From JBLFWJ01 sp047611425 (GTDB lineage Bacteria > Bacteroidota > Bacteroidia > UBA10329), in NCBI GenBank assembly GCA_047611425.1, contig JBLFWJ010000023.1, forward strand, positions 1 to 28,260: DNA of 28,260 bases, written 5' to 3'. Below, piece after piece: positions 16,577 through 25,184 of the stretch. The notes under the pieces were generated by a model. The model saw only the letters and a program-made list of their open reading frames with translations, had not been told where the DNA came from and did no database searches. A program made the position numbers and the translations under genes. How positions within the stretch are numbered: the stretch's first letter is position 1; each line of letters starts with the position of its first letter.

Positions 16577-16680
16577 TTCTATTCTCGGAGTTTAGTTCCA
16601 ATTTCTGGTTTCGCCCCCGCTACAGTTTATTCTGAAGTGGGGGTTTTTTTATGCCCAATACTTTTTTATTTGGAGTGAAG
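16577..16680 (+). repeat. Tandem 104-bp unit, copy 1
   Basis: Begins TTCTAT, then AGTTCCAATTTCTGGTTTCG, then a stem CCCCCGC (16614-16620) with GTGGGGG (16637-16643) and a run of seven T (16644-16650). It is aligned to copy 2 with an exact 104-base offset at TTCTAT, the C run, and (within two to three bases) the T run. Copy 1 lacks the TTTG of the -7-like box found in copy 2. Confidence 0.7.
16614..16650 (+). terminator. Rho-independent-type hairpin, copy 1
   Basis: A seven-pair stem, CCCCCGC with GTGGGGG (one G-U pair), encloses 16 bases and is followed directly by seven T. No protein gene ends just upstream, so it would terminate a short non-coding transcript or read-through from the 15856-16500 region. 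Confidence 0.6.
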
Positions 16681-16784
16681 TTCTATCTTTGATACTCAGT
16701 TCCAATTCCTGGTTTCGCCCCCACAGAAGTCTTTGTACAGAAGTGGGGGTTTTTTTATGCTCAGCCTCGAACTCAATTTCTAAT
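16681..16784 (+). repeat. Tandem 104-bp unit, copy 2, candidate small RNA
   Basis: Carries TATCTTTG (16684-16691), a full match to the TAnnTTTG -7 consensus. It is followed by the shared AGTTCCAATTCCTGGTTTCG segment and a terminator hairpin ending at 16756. A transcript starting near 16698 would be about 60 bases long, so an autonomous small RNA is plausible. The left half and hairpin are conserved between copies; the last 30 bases are not. Confidence 0.5.
16718..16756 (+). terminator. Rho-independent-type hairpin, copy 2
   Basis: CCCCCAC (16718-16724) pairs perfectly with GTGGGGG (16743-16749) around an 18-base loop, followed by seven T (16750-16756). Compared with copy 1, an A-U pair replaces a G-U pair, so the stem is kept despite sequence change. 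Confidence 0.7.
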
Positions 16785-16788
16785 TTTG
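16781..16788 (+). promoter_or_regulatory. Candidate -7 box for the aldehyde dehydrogenase
   Basis: TAATTTTG matches TAnnTTTG and lies 20 bases before the ATG at 16809, downstream of both tandem hairpins. If used, the gene is transcribed independently of them. No good -33 TTG is seen. Confidence 0.35.
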
Positions 16789-16808
16789 CGGGCCTAAATT
16801 TTAGCCCA

Positions 16809-18368
16809 ATGCAAACAGCAGACGCCATGCAAACAATCGATATGACTAAGGTTCTTGAAGCCTTAAACCTAACTGGAGTAAATCCTGGATCATCAACAGG
16901 ACTAGTTAATCAGGAAACAAAAGGACCTAAAATCGAATCTTATTCGCCAGTTGATGGTGCTTTGATCGGTTCTACAGGATCTGTAACTAAGGAAGAATAT
17001 GATGCCATCGTTACCAAGGCACAGGAAGGATTTAAAGAGTTTAGAACTTGGCCAGCTCCCAAACGCGGTGAAGTTGTAAGGCAATGCGGAGAGGAACTTC
17101 GTAAGTACAAAGAGCCTTTAGGACAACTTGTTTCATACGAAATGGGAAAGAGCTTGCAAGAAGGATATGGTGAAGTTCAGGAGATGATTGACATTTGCGA
17201 TTTCGCTGTTGGTCTTTCACGTCAATTGCATGGATTAACGATGCACTCTGAGCGTCCGCTTCATAGAATGTACGAGCAGTACCATCCACTTGGGGTAGTT
17301 GGAATTATTTCTGCGTTCAATTTTCCAGTAGCTGTTTGGGCTTGGAATAGCATGTTGGCGTGGGTTTGTGGTGATAGTTGCGTTTGGAAGCCGTCTGAGA
17401 AAACTCCATTGACTGGAATGGCTTGCCAAAACATTATCAAAACTGTATTCGAAAGAAATGAAGTACCTGAAGGTGTTTCATGTGTGGTTCAAGGAGGAAG
17501 AGAGATTGGTGAGGCAATGTCTAATGACCGAAGACTTCCTTTGGTTTCTGCAACTGGATCTACAAGAATGGGTAAAGCTGTTGGTGCGGCAGTTGGCGCT
17601 CGACTTGGAAAGTCTTTACTTGAGTTGGGTGGGAACAATGCAATTATCATCACGCCAGAAGCAGATCTTGATATGACTATTATCGGAGCACTGTTCGGAG
17701 CTGTTGGAACTGCAGGCCAACGGTGTACTTCGACCCGAAGATTGATTATTCATGATTCGATGTACGAGGAGGTGAAAAACCGTTTGGCTAAAGCTTACGG
17801 TCAATTAAGAATTGGTGACCCATTGGATCAGGCCAACCATGTTGGGCCGGTTATCGACAAGGATGCTGTTAAAATGTATGAGTCGGCATTGGAAAGAGTA
17901 GTTGCTGAGGGAGGAAACTTGGTGGTTGAAGGAGGTGTTCTAACAGGCGAAGGGTTTGAATCTGGATGTTATGTAAAGCCTGCAATCGCAGAAGCTCAGA
18001 ATGACTACGAGATTGTTCAGCACGAAACGTTTGCTCCAATTCTTTACTTAATGAAGTATAGCACGCTTGATGAAGCAATTGCCATGCAGAATGGCGTTGA
18101 TCAAGGATTATCATCAGCAATTATGACCACAAATATGCGCGAAGCCGAAAAGTTTTTAGCTGTTGTTGGTTCTGATTGTGGTATCGCAAATGTGAACATC
18201 GGAACCTCTGGTGCCGAGATTGGTGGGGCCTTTGGAGGAGAGAAAGATACAGGTGGTGGACGTGAGTCTGGATCGGATGCTTGGAAAGTATACATGCGTA
18301 GACAAACCAATACAATCAACTACGGTGCAGAACTTCCTTTGGCACAGGGTATTAAATTCGACTTTTAA
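16809..18368 (+). CDS. amaB: ALDH7-type aldehyde dehydrogenase (aminoadipate-semialdehyde/piperideine-6-carboxylate dehydrogenase)
   Basis: 519 residues from ATG 16809; ATG 16827 and 16842 are also possible, and the frame is open further upstream only across the tandem hairpins. The NAD-dependent ALDH core is intact: AFNFPVAVWAWN with Asn171, VCGDSCVWKPSE with Lys194, LLELGGNN with Glu272 as general base, and GTAGQRCTSTRR with nucleophile Cys306. The AFNFPVAVWAWN, ELGGNN and QRCTSTRR wording is that of the ALDH7/antiquitin group, which oxidises alpha-aminoadipate semialdehyde in lysine degradation. Specific substrate is inferred from family; no other lysine catabolic genes are in the window. 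A weak hairpin, GCGCA-ATAAA-TGCGC, lies at 18379-18393 after the stop. Confidence 0.88.
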   Translation: MQTADAMQTIDMTKVLEALNLTGVNPGSSTGLVNQETKGPKIESYSPVDGALIGSTGSVTKEEYDAIVTKAQEGFKEFRTWPAPKRGEVVRQCGEELRKYKEPLGQLVSYEMGKSLQEGYGEVQEMIDICDFAVGLSRQLHGLTMHSERPLHRMYEQYHPLGVVGIISAFNFPVAVWAWNSMLAWVCGDSCVWKPSEKTPLTGMACQNIIKTVFERNEVPEGVSCVVQGGREIGEAMSNDRRLPLVSATGSTRMGKAVGAAVGARLGKSLLELGGNNAIIITPEADLDMTIIGALFGAVGTAGQRCTSTRRLIIHDSMYEEVKNRLAKAYGQLRIGDPLDQANHVGPVIDKDAVKMYESALERVVAEGGNLVVEGGVLTGEGFESGCYVKPAIAEAQNDYEIVQHETFAPILYLMKYSTLDEAIAMQNGVDQGLSSAIMTTNMREAEKFLAVVGSDCGIANVNIGTSGAEIGGAFGGEKDTGGGRESGSDAWKVYMRRQTNTINYGAELPLAQGIKFDF

Positions 18369-18398
18369 TTAACTTAAGGCGCAATAAATGCGCGTTTG

Positions 18399-18971
18399 GT
18401 GTCGAGATTAATTCGGAAAATTTCACTCATAATCTTAGTGTGTCCCTTGTTTCTAGGGGGATGCGTAAAAGACCCTGTGGACGAATATTACGAGAACGAC
18501 AAGAAGTTTTATGACTTAAGAGCGTACTTCGACAACCAAATCAATAAGCTTAAGGTCAGAAGACAGAACGTTCGGAAGCAGATTACTAAGAATGGTCGTT
18601 CTCATGTGTTGGAAATGAACACACTAAATTGGGTGGAAGAATTGGAGGCGTTCAAAGAAGCGGACATCAATAAACCAGCTTGGCGAGATGCGTATCAGAC
18701 TGACACTATTTTCTTGGAGGCGAGTCAGGTGATTAGTCACAAGGCTCTGAATACTGAGAATCCGATTCAGACTTTAGTTGTTACGATTCACACTGAAACG
18801 GGAGATTGCCTTCGTGTTTCAATTGACAAGCGAACAGAAAATTTCCTCTATTCATCGGAACAGAAGCTATTTTATTCTGCTGGTGAGGGTTATGAAATTC
18901 GTGGGAAGTTGTCCGTGAAATATCTATTCAATTCAGAATATGAGGTTGAAGCCGAGTTTATCGATGGTTAG
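18399..18971 (+). CDS. Hypothetical lipoprotein
   Basis: 190 residues from GTG 18399 (TTG 18396 is adjacent; no ATG is available). Type II signal peptide with lipobox LFLGGC, Cys at residue 22. The mature part starts with an acidic/aromatic stretch (VKDPVDEYYENDKKFYDLRAYF), then a charged helical region, then beta-rich segments (LVVTIHTETGDCLRVSIDK, EGYEIRGKLSVKYLF). I do not recognise a family. It overlaps the next lipoprotein gene by 8 bp, so the two are probably translated together and may act as partners in the outer membrane or periplasm. A short hairpin just upstream might affect initiation. Confidence 0.75.
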   Translation: MSRLIRKISLIILVCPLFLGGCVKDPVDEYYENDKKFYDLRAYFDNQINKLKVRRQNVRKQITKNGRSHVLEMNTLNWVEELEAFKEADINKPAWRDAYQTDTIFLEASQVISHKALNTENPIQTLVVTIHTETGDCLRVSIDKRTENFLYSSEQKLFYSAGEGYEIRGKLSVKYLFNSEYEVEAEFIDG

Positions 18972-20187
18972 AAATCTATTTGTAGCAGGACTTTCCTTGC
19001 TAATTATCGGGTGCTCCAATTCTGAAGAAAGGGAAAACCGTTTTGTTGGAGATTGGCGAATGGTCTACGATTTGGGAGATGACCATCTTCCATTTCAATC
19101 ATCAATAATGCTTAGCGAGGATGGTGATCCAGTCTTTTATGCTATCAATGGCGATGAACGTATCCGTGCGGAAACGTTAATGATTAAAGGAGATTCTATT
19201 CATGTTCAATTGCCAATTTTCAATACCGAGTTGATCGGATGTATTCGAGGAGATTCAATAGTTGGGAATTTTCATGACTACTCTAGAAAAGGCATGTATG
19301 CCATTCCGTTTACTGCCTATAAAGGAGAAACCCATCGGTTCTCTGTTGTTGAGAGCCCTAAGGTGGATATCACAGGAAAATGGGAAGTAGCTTTTAGTCC
19401 AGGCAGTGATCATGAATATCAAGCTATTGGAGAATTCCGCCAGGAGGGCGAAAAAGCGTTCGGAACATTTTTAACGACAACGGGTGATTACCGTTATTTG
19501 GAAGGAAATGTGGATGGCAATAAATTGCTCTTATCTTGTTTTGATGGTTCGCACGTGTTCTTGTTCAAAGCGACTGTTTCGGGTGATACGATTAGAGGTG
19601 ATTTTTGGAGCGGCACACATTGGCAAGAAAACTGGGAAGGATTTCGAAATCAAGAATATGCACTTCCAAATCCTGACTCGCTTACTTTTCTGAAGCCTGG
19701 ATTCGAGAAAATCGAATTTAATTTCCCGTCAATTGACGGAGGTGATGTTTCGTTAGAGGACCCTGAATTTATTAACAAGGTTGTGATAGTGCAGCTGATG
19801 GGTAGCTGGTGTCCAAACTGTATGGATGAAACGGCATATTTGGTGTCATTGTACAATAAGTTTCAGCCAGAAGGATTGGAAGTAGTTTCTCTTGCGTTTG
19901 AGAAAAGCGACAAGCTGGAAACCAACAAAAGAAGCTTAGAGCGGTTACGTGGTCATTTCAATATTCCATATCCATTGTTGATGGCAGGAAGAGCAAGCAA
20001 AACTGAAGCAGCCAAGAAACTACCGATGCTAAATCATGTTCTTTCTTTTCCTACAACGATTTTCATTGATCGTAACGGAAACGTTAGAAGAATCCATACT
20101 GGCTTTTCTGGGCCAGGAACTGGTGAGTATTACCAAGAATTTGTTGACGAAACAGACGATTTCGTACTCAGACTTTTACTTGAATAA
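18964..20187 (+). CDS. Lipoprotein with C-terminal TlpA-like thioredoxin domain
   Basis: 407 residues from ATG 18964, which lies inside the stop region of the preceding gene. Lipobox SLLIIGC with Cys at about residue 17. Residues 25-235 form two beta-rich repeats with similar openings (VGDWRMVYDLGDDH and TGKWEVAFSPGSDHEY), suggesting an internal duplication of a lipocalin-like or barrel fold. The C-terminal 150 residues are a TlpA/ResA-type thioredoxin fold: VIVQLMGSWCPNCMDET with redox Cys283 and Cys286, and a cis-Pro region LSFPTTIFIDRNG. Periplasmic thiol-disulfide exchange is likely; many Bacteroidota TlpA proteins are membrane-anchored like this. Substrate unknown. Its TAA abuts the opposing stop of the AlkD pseudogene. 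Confidence 0.87.
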   Translation: MVRNLFVAGLSLLIIGCSNSEERENRFVGDWRMVYDLGDDHLPFQSSIMLSEDGDPVFYAINGDERIRAETLMIKGDSIHVQLPIFNTELIGCIRGDSIVGNFHDYSRKGMYAIPFTAYKGETHRFSVVESPKVDITGKWEVAFSPGSDHEYQAIGEFRQEGEKAFGTFLTTTGDYRYLEGNVDGNKLLLSCFDGSHVFLFKATVSGDTIRGDFWSGTHWQENWEGFRNQEYALPNPDSLTFLKPGFEKIEFNFPSIDGGDVSLEDPEFINKVVIVQLMGSWCPNCMDETAYLVSLYNKFQPEGLEVVSLAFEKSDKLETNKRSLERLRGHFNIPYPLLMAGRASKTEAAKKLPMLNHVLSFPTTIFIDRNGNVRRIHTGFSGPGTGEYYQEFVDETDDFVLRLLLE

Positions 20188-20854
20188 TTATTGAAGATTC
20201 TTTAATGCCTCGCGTTTGCTTAGTGGGTGCAATCGATCTTCTAGGCTATCCAGATATTTCATGACCCATTCCGGGTTTGTTTTCCCGTATTCTCTCAATG
20301 CCCAACCGATGGCTTTGTTGATAAAGAATTCCGTGGAGCCTAAATTCACTTCGATGTGATTTTTCAGAACATCAACATCCGTCTTGTCCTTGTAGCCCAA
20401 TTGGAAAATGATGCTGGCTCTTCCACATGTTTTCCGAATCTGCCCAACGGTCGGTAATTGGATTCATTTGTTTTGGAAACTTCAAGAAAAACGGCCCACA
20501 AACCCAAGAAGAAAGTCCATCAACCGAATCCCACCAACTTTTGGTGATAATCAAGTTCTCGATAAGCTGAATATCACAAGCGTCACACTTCTGTGCCTGA
20601 CGTCTCAAAATGTCGAGGCCTGCCATTTGAAACTATCTTTCTGGAGCAGACCAAAATGCTTCAAACACAATTGGGTCGAAGGGTTTAGGCAGTCCGCATT
20701 CAGAAATAATTTGCTTTTGAATTGCTCGTCTTTCGGTGGACTTTATACCGAAGAATGAAAAGTTGCCTTTCATGTATGCCGACATCGCATCGGCATTCTG
20801 GCTATTATGATTGGCCTCAAAATGCGATTGTAGTGGTTTGAGGTAATCGATCAT
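20188..20854 (-). pseudogene. AlkD-like DNA alkylation repair gene, amber codon plus frameshift
   Basis: Three fragments reassemble into one AlkD-family (HEAT-like repeat DNA glycosylase) protein. Fragment 1 starts at ATG 20854 (MIDYLKPLQSHFEANHNSQN, then GIKSTERRA) and ends at a TAG (20635-20633) where FWSAPER should continue with Glu-Phe-Gln; GAG to TAG explains it. Fragment 2, same frame, has LDILRRQAQ, ENLIITKSWWDSVDGLSSWV with the catalytic-region WWDxVD, and MNPITDRWADSENMW. A frameshift right after that Trp (near 20429) moves translation to the third frame, RASIIFQLGYKDKTDV through FFINKAIGWALREYGKTNPE to LSKREALKNLQ. Both lesions are seen directly; assembly error cannot be excluded. 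It was coupled by an ATGA overlap to the upstream nuclease. Confidence 0.88.
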
Positions 20855-22068
20855 TTATTCAATTCATCGTAGAAGTAGATCTGATCCTCGTTATTGATGC
20901 TCATTCTTGGCATTCCATTGTATTCTGTAACCTTGCCTCGAACGCAGATTCGCTTATCCATGAACTCCTTTTCCGGATCATAACTAAAGTTGTTCTGGTT
21001 GCTTTTCCAAATGGTAGCATAGAATGGACTGTTCGGGTACTTCCGGTCAAAATTGAGATAGATTGCTTCCTTCCTGCTTTTTTTGGAGGACACGATTGTA
21101 CCACAGATTGTCACCTTTTTATCAATCTGATATTTGGCCTGTTCGGTATTGAAAAGCCCTTTTGGCATTGGAGCCGGCAAAGGCAAAACTTCACCAAATT
21201 TTGGGTCGGATGGATGTATCCAATTCGTGGGGTCAGCCAAGGCCTCAAGTTTATCTTCTTCAATATCCTCCAGAGTTGGGAAGAAGTCAATGCCAGAGAG
21301 TTTTTCAACCTCATCAATAGAAACCGCATAACTAGTAAGATCCTTATCGTTCACTCCATTGGTCATGAGAAACGCAACGCCTTTATGTTCATCGCCAGTT
21401 AGATCCATGATGATTTTAAAGTACTCTTCAGGTATGCTCACTTCATTATCACCAAGCTTCTCCAGGCCATCCTTTAAGATTGGCCCAGTAATAACGAAAA
21501 CTGGTTCTTGAAAACTGACTGCGTACTTCCTTACCCAATCTTCCAACTGAGCCCAAGTTTGCCTGTTTAATTCAGGTTTTTGCGGACTCATGTTCGAATA
21601 GAAATAAGACTCGCTCACCATTTTTGAAGACCATCTGAAATCTGCGGATGGAGCCAAATGCCCACGGTCATAACCCGAATGCCAGTAGTCTGATTTGCTA
21701 GCAGTCTCAGTCTTCACCAAATCATCTTTCCTGAAATCATTGGTTCTTCCTGCACCAGAAAACTCCACCTGAGGTATGACCATATGCATCACCCATTTAG
21801 CTTGTTCGTGCTCCTCGGAATAGACAAAACTCCATGCAGAATGATGCAATACTTCTTCGCCAGCAGATAAAGCGGGCATTCCAATTTGGTCAAGTTCCGA
21901 TCGAACCCAACCAGCGTAATGATCCTCCATTTGCACCAGGATCTCTTTCTTTTCCTCGTCCAGTTCAGAAAGCCGCAGATTTAGTTGTTCGATTTTCTCT
22001 TCGCTGGTTTGCGATTGTGCATTGAAACCAATGAGCAAAATGAAAAGGCTGGAAATGAATCGCGTCAT
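20851..22068 (-). CDS. Secreted DNA/RNA non-specific endonuclease with C-terminal OB-like domain
   Basis: 405 residues from ATG 22068. Signal peptide 1-20 (MTRFISSLFILLIGFNAQSQ), then a short coiled coil (about 22-50, EEKIEQLNLRLSELDEEKKE). The NUC1/Serratia-nuclease domain (about 75-275) carries the active site YDRGHLAPSADF with His137 as general base, and FYSNMSPQ with Asn159 as the metal-binding Asn, then PELNRQTW. After a proline-rich linker, residues 305-400 (KKVTICGTIVSSKKSRKEAIYLNF and ICVRGKVTEYNGMPRMSINN) look like an OB-fold nucleic-acid-binding domain. Likely degrades extracellular or periplasmic nucleic acid. TGA overlaps the ATG of the AlkD pseudogene. Confidence 0.92.
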   Translation of the reverse strand: MTRFISSLFILLIGFNAQSQTSEEKIEQLNLRLSELDEEKKEILVQMEDHYAGWVRSELDQIGMPALSAGEEVLHHSAWSFVYSEEHEQAKWVMHMVIPQVEFSGAGRTNDFRKDDLVKTETASKSDYWHSGYDRGHLAPSADFRWSSKMVSESYFYSNMSPQKPELNRQTWAQLEDWVRKYAVSFQEPVFVITGPILKDGLEKLGDNEVSIPEEYFKIIMDLTGDEHKGVAFLMTNGVNDKDLTSYAVSIDEVEKLSGIDFFPTLEDIEEDKLEALADPTNWIHPSDPKFGEVLPLPAPMPKGLFNTEQAKYQIDKKVTICGTIVSSKKSRKEAIYLNFDRKYPNSPFYATIWKSNQNNFSYDPEKEFMDKRICVRGKVTEYNGMPRMSINNEDQIYFYDELNK

Positions 22069-22281
22069 AATTTAAAAATGGGCTTTGATGCAAAGCTATA
22101 AGCATAGAAAGACTTGACCATTCCAATTTTGACCGCTCATTAAAAGCTGCTAAGTCAACTTATGTTGCAAACCGTTCGGTATTTGATGCGTTTTCACTTC
22201 CGTGCAACGAAAGTCTCGCAAGTTTCAAATTCAATTGGGCATATTGATTGAATAATGTCGGTCGCACCACCTACATCATTC
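22069..22281. other. Divergent intergenic region
   Basis: 213 bases between the endonuclease and the SprB/PKD gene. Apart from the minus-strand TAGCTTTG box and its inverted repeat, nothing is recognised; no clear plus-strand -7 box was found. Confidence 0.4.
22091..22098 (-). promoter_or_regulatory. Candidate -7 box for the endonuclease operon
   Basis: Minus-strand TAGCTTTG matches TAnnTTTG and lies 22 bases before the ATG. It overlaps an inverted repeat, GCTTTG-ATG-CAAAGC (22082-22096), which could be a protein site. Confidence 0.45.
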
Positions 22282-25089
22282 ATGAAAAGCCTAATTCTAA
22301 CATTCGGTTCAGTGCTTACGTTCCTTGTTGCTTTGTCGCAACAACCGGAACAGGATTGCTTCAATGCAATCAATGTTTGCACTGATACTTATGTACAGCA
22401 GAACAGTTATTCTGGTTATGGTACACTGAATGAGTTGCCAGCCTCTTCTACTTGTTTGGGCAATGGCGAAATGAATTCAGTTTGGTACATTTTTAATGTA
22501 ACCGAAGATGGAGACTTGACATTTCAGCTTAATCCTCTGAACGTAAATGATGATTATGATTTTGCTGTTTTCGACATGAATACTTCAGGATGCTCAGGAA
22601 TTGCATCTGGAACAAGTTTACCGATTCGCTGCAATTATTCTGCACAAACGGGTTCCACGGGTCTTTCTAGCGGAGCAACAACTTTACAGGCTGGTACAGG
22701 CGGCCCGAATCAATGTGCGTCAATTCCGGTTCTGGCGGGAGAATCGTATTCAATTCTCGTTAGCAATTTTACCGCAAGTAATTCGGGTTATACATTGCTA
22801 TTTGATGGTACTGCTTCAATCATTGACGAAGAGCCTGCCGAAGTGAATAACGCTGACCTTGGGGAAACTTGCAATCCAATAAAGATCTGGTTAAACCTAA
22901 ATGAGGAAGTGGATTGCGGCTCTATTGCTAGTGATGGTTCTGATTTTTTTATAACCGGGCCCGAAGCCGTTGCTATAGTTCAGGCTAATGGAGTGAATTG
23001 TGGGTCTGGCGGTTATTCAGATCAGATTCGAATCAAATTCGCAAACAATATTGGCACGGTAGGAACATACACGGTTCACCTGCAAACGGGTGTGGACGGG
23101 AATACACTGATTGACAGATGTAGTAATGAGAATGATGCGGATGTGTTTGCCAGCTTCGAAGTGCTGTTTATTGGCCCAGATGTAGAAATTTCAGATTACC
23201 AGGATTCGGATTGCGGAACCACAAATGGTTGGATACAAGCATCTGTTTATAGTGGAACAGCTCCTTACAATTTTGAATGGAATGTTGATACGCTGGATGC
23301 TGCGCTTTACAATGATGAGTTAGATGCTGGCCCTTACGTTCTTACTGTAACAGATGCTAATGGGTGTCAAACTTCTATAGATCAGGCCCTCACCTACCTT
23401 AATTCTCCAATCATAAGTGTAGACAACATAGTAGGTGTGATGTGTAATGGGGGAGCTACGGGATCTGCCACAGTTAATGTTGAGCCAGGTAGCTTTAATG
23501 GAAACCTGCAGTATGAATGGTTATCTGACCCACCACAATACACGCAAACGGCCACCGGGTTACCTGCCGGAGATGTAATAGTTCAAGTAGAAGATGATGG
23601 AAGTGGATGTGTAGCAACTCAAACAATTACCATCCCGAACATTTCACAATTGAGTCTATCTTTTGTTTCAAGTGAACCGGCTTGCTCAGTAAATGATGGC
23701 GTTATAGCGGTTAACGCCTCTGGCGGGGCTGGGCCATACCAGTTCTCATGGAACACCGTGCCACCACAAAATACACTCGCAGCAACTGGACTTAGCCCTG
23801 GGTTATACCAATGTCATGTAACCGATGATAATGGTTGCGAATCATCCATTGAAGTGATTCTTGTAAATGACTTTGCGCCCGATGCAATGGTGAATGAGAC
23901 GTTGCCTAGCTGTGGCCAAACCAATGGTTGGGCGTCCGTAACTGCGCTTACTGGACAAGCACCGTTCTCCTATACCTGGAATACTGCTCCTGCCCAATTC
24001 GATTCAATTGCAGATGGATTAACACCTGGAAACTACTTCTGTACAATTGCCGATGCCAACGGTTGCACTCAAATCATCAATGTAAAGATTGATTCAGTGC
24101 CTCCACCAAGCATGGATCTTACTGTTATGGACAGTGATTGTGGATTGAATAATGGAGAGGTTCTTATTGACATGGTTCAAGGCACAACCCCGTATGTCTT
24201 TACAATTGGTGCCGATTCTCTTTTTTCAGGCAATACGGTCAGTCCGTTAAGTCCAGGTAACTACACGGTAATGGTTATCGATTCAGTGGGATGCACATCA
24301 ACGGAAAATTTTACGGTTGAAATGGAATTACCCACTTCAGATTTTACCGTGAAACCCGTTTGCGTTGGTAGTGAGGCCTATTTTCAATCGCAATCCACAT
24401 CAATGTCCACCAACTTTGAGTGGAGTTTTGGTGACGGAAATTCATCCACCGATTCCGAACCCGTTCATACTTATTTAGCCCCTGGTGTATATGAAGTTAC
24501 TCTAGATTTGAGTGGTGGTTGCGCTCCAGATCAAGTGGTAAAAAGTGTAGAGATCTTTAATCCGCCAGTACCAGCATACGTTTTGGATCCAAGTATTATT
24601 CTCGAAAAAGAGCCTTTTGAATTGGTTTATTCTGGGGATCCTGTTGACTCCGTTTCGTGGGAATTGAATGGAATGGCCTATGATGGAGTTCAAGTTTCAG
24701 ATGTGGAAATTCAGAATGAAGGCGATTATCCACTCATACTTACTGCCGTTAATCAGAACGGATGTATTGGAGAAATGGAGGGAGTGATTGAGGTAATTCA
24801 AAGGCCCACTTTATTTATTCCCAATGCCTTTAATCCCAATGGATTATTGGAGAATAGAATATTTCGGGTTGAGGGAGTAGGCGTAACTCAAGCTGAGTTT
24901 TGGGTTTTTGATCGATGGGGGAAATTGCTATTCGAAGCGAATAATGTGAATGAAGCAATGAATGTCGGTTGGGATGGAACATTCCAAGGAAAGGAATTAC
25001 CGCAAGGAGTTTACGCCTATAGAATCAAAGCCACGATGTTCACCGGGCAAGAGTTTGAACGACTCGGAACAATAACCATGGTTCGTTGA
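22282..25089 (+). CDS. SprB-repeat/PKD surface protein with CHU_C (T9SS type B) tail
   Basis: 935 residues from ATG 22282 (the ATG at 22255 would precede the signal peptide with nine non-typical residues). Signal peptide to about residue 20 (LTFGSVLTFLVALSQQ). An N-terminal beta domain follows (about 22-190; QDCFNAINVC, NSVWYIFNVTEDGDLTFQL, NDDYDFAVFD) that is repeated in the next gene. Then an Ig-like region (about 195-310) and five SprB-type repeats (each ending like LTVTDANGCQ; about 310-690). One PKD domain follows (EWSFGDGNSSTDSEPVHTY), and the terminal domain has LFIPNAFNPNG, FWVFDRWGKLLF and GWDGTFQGKELPQGVYAY. Type B tails are handled by PorP/SprF-dependent export. Likely surface adhesin. 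Confidence 0.92.
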   Translation: MKSLILTFGSVLTFLVALSQQPEQDCFNAINVCTDTYVQQNSYSGYGTLNELPASSTCLGNGEMNSVWYIFNVTEDGDLTFQLNPLNVNDDYDFAVFDMNTSGCSGIASGTSLPIRCNYSAQTGSTGLSSGATTLQAGTGGPNQCASIPVLAGESYSILVSNFTASNSGYTLLFDGTASIIDEEPAEVNNADLGETCNPIKIWLNLNEEVDCGSIASDGSDFFITGPEAVAIVQANGVNCGSGGYSDQIRIKFANNIGTVGTYTVHLQTGVDGNTLIDRCSNENDADVFASFEVLFIGPDVEISDYQDSDCGTTNGWIQASVYSGTAPYNFEWNVDTLDAALYNDELDAGPYVLTVTDANGCQTSIDQALTYLNSPIISVDNIVGVMCNGGATGSATVNVEPGSFNGNLQYEWLSDPPQYTQTATGLPAGDVIVQVEDDGSGCVATQTITIPNISQLSLSFVSSEPACSVNDGVIAVNASGGAGPYQFSWNTVPPQNTLAATGLSPGLYQCHVTDDNGCESSIEVILVNDFAPDAMVNETLPSCGQTNGWASVTALTGQAPFSYTWNTAPAQFDSIADGLTPGNYFCTIADANGCTQIINVKIDSVPPPSMDLTVMDSDCGLNNGEVLIDMVQGTTPYVFTIGADSLFSGNTVSPLSPGNYTVMVIDSVGCTSTENFTVEMELPTSDFTVKPVCVGSEAYFQSQSTSMSTNFEWSFGDGNSSTDSEPVHTYLAPGVYEVTLDLSGGCAPDQVVKSVEIFNPPVPAYVLDPSIILEKEPFELVYSGDPVDSVSWELNGMAYDGVQVSDVEIQNEGDYPLILTAVNQNGCIGEMEGVIEVIQRPTLFIPNAFNPNGLLENRIFRVEGVGVTQAEFWVFDRWGKLLFEANNVNEAMNVGWDGTFQGKELPQGVYAYRIKATMFTGQEFERLGTITMVR

Positions 25090-25184
25090 AAGCGGCAACC
25101 TTGCTCAGTTTCGGCCGTATTAATCTGGAATCTGTAAATGGGAGATTTAGTATTATTTCTGGAAGTAAAGCTTGGTTGATTGGG

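Noticed and set aside
16472..16678. 68-codon frame upstream of the tandem hairpins
   Set aside because: It runs through copy 1 of the hairpin unit and its T run; composition and content are not protein-like.
16577..16756. tRNA genes in the tandem units
   Set aside because: GTTC-like words occur, but no cloverleaf with T-arm and acceptor stem can be drawn; the stem and T run fit terminators.
16689..16808. N-terminal extension of the aldehyde dehydrogenase
   Set aside because: It would translate the terminator hairpin and promoter; ATG 16809 gives the usual family length.
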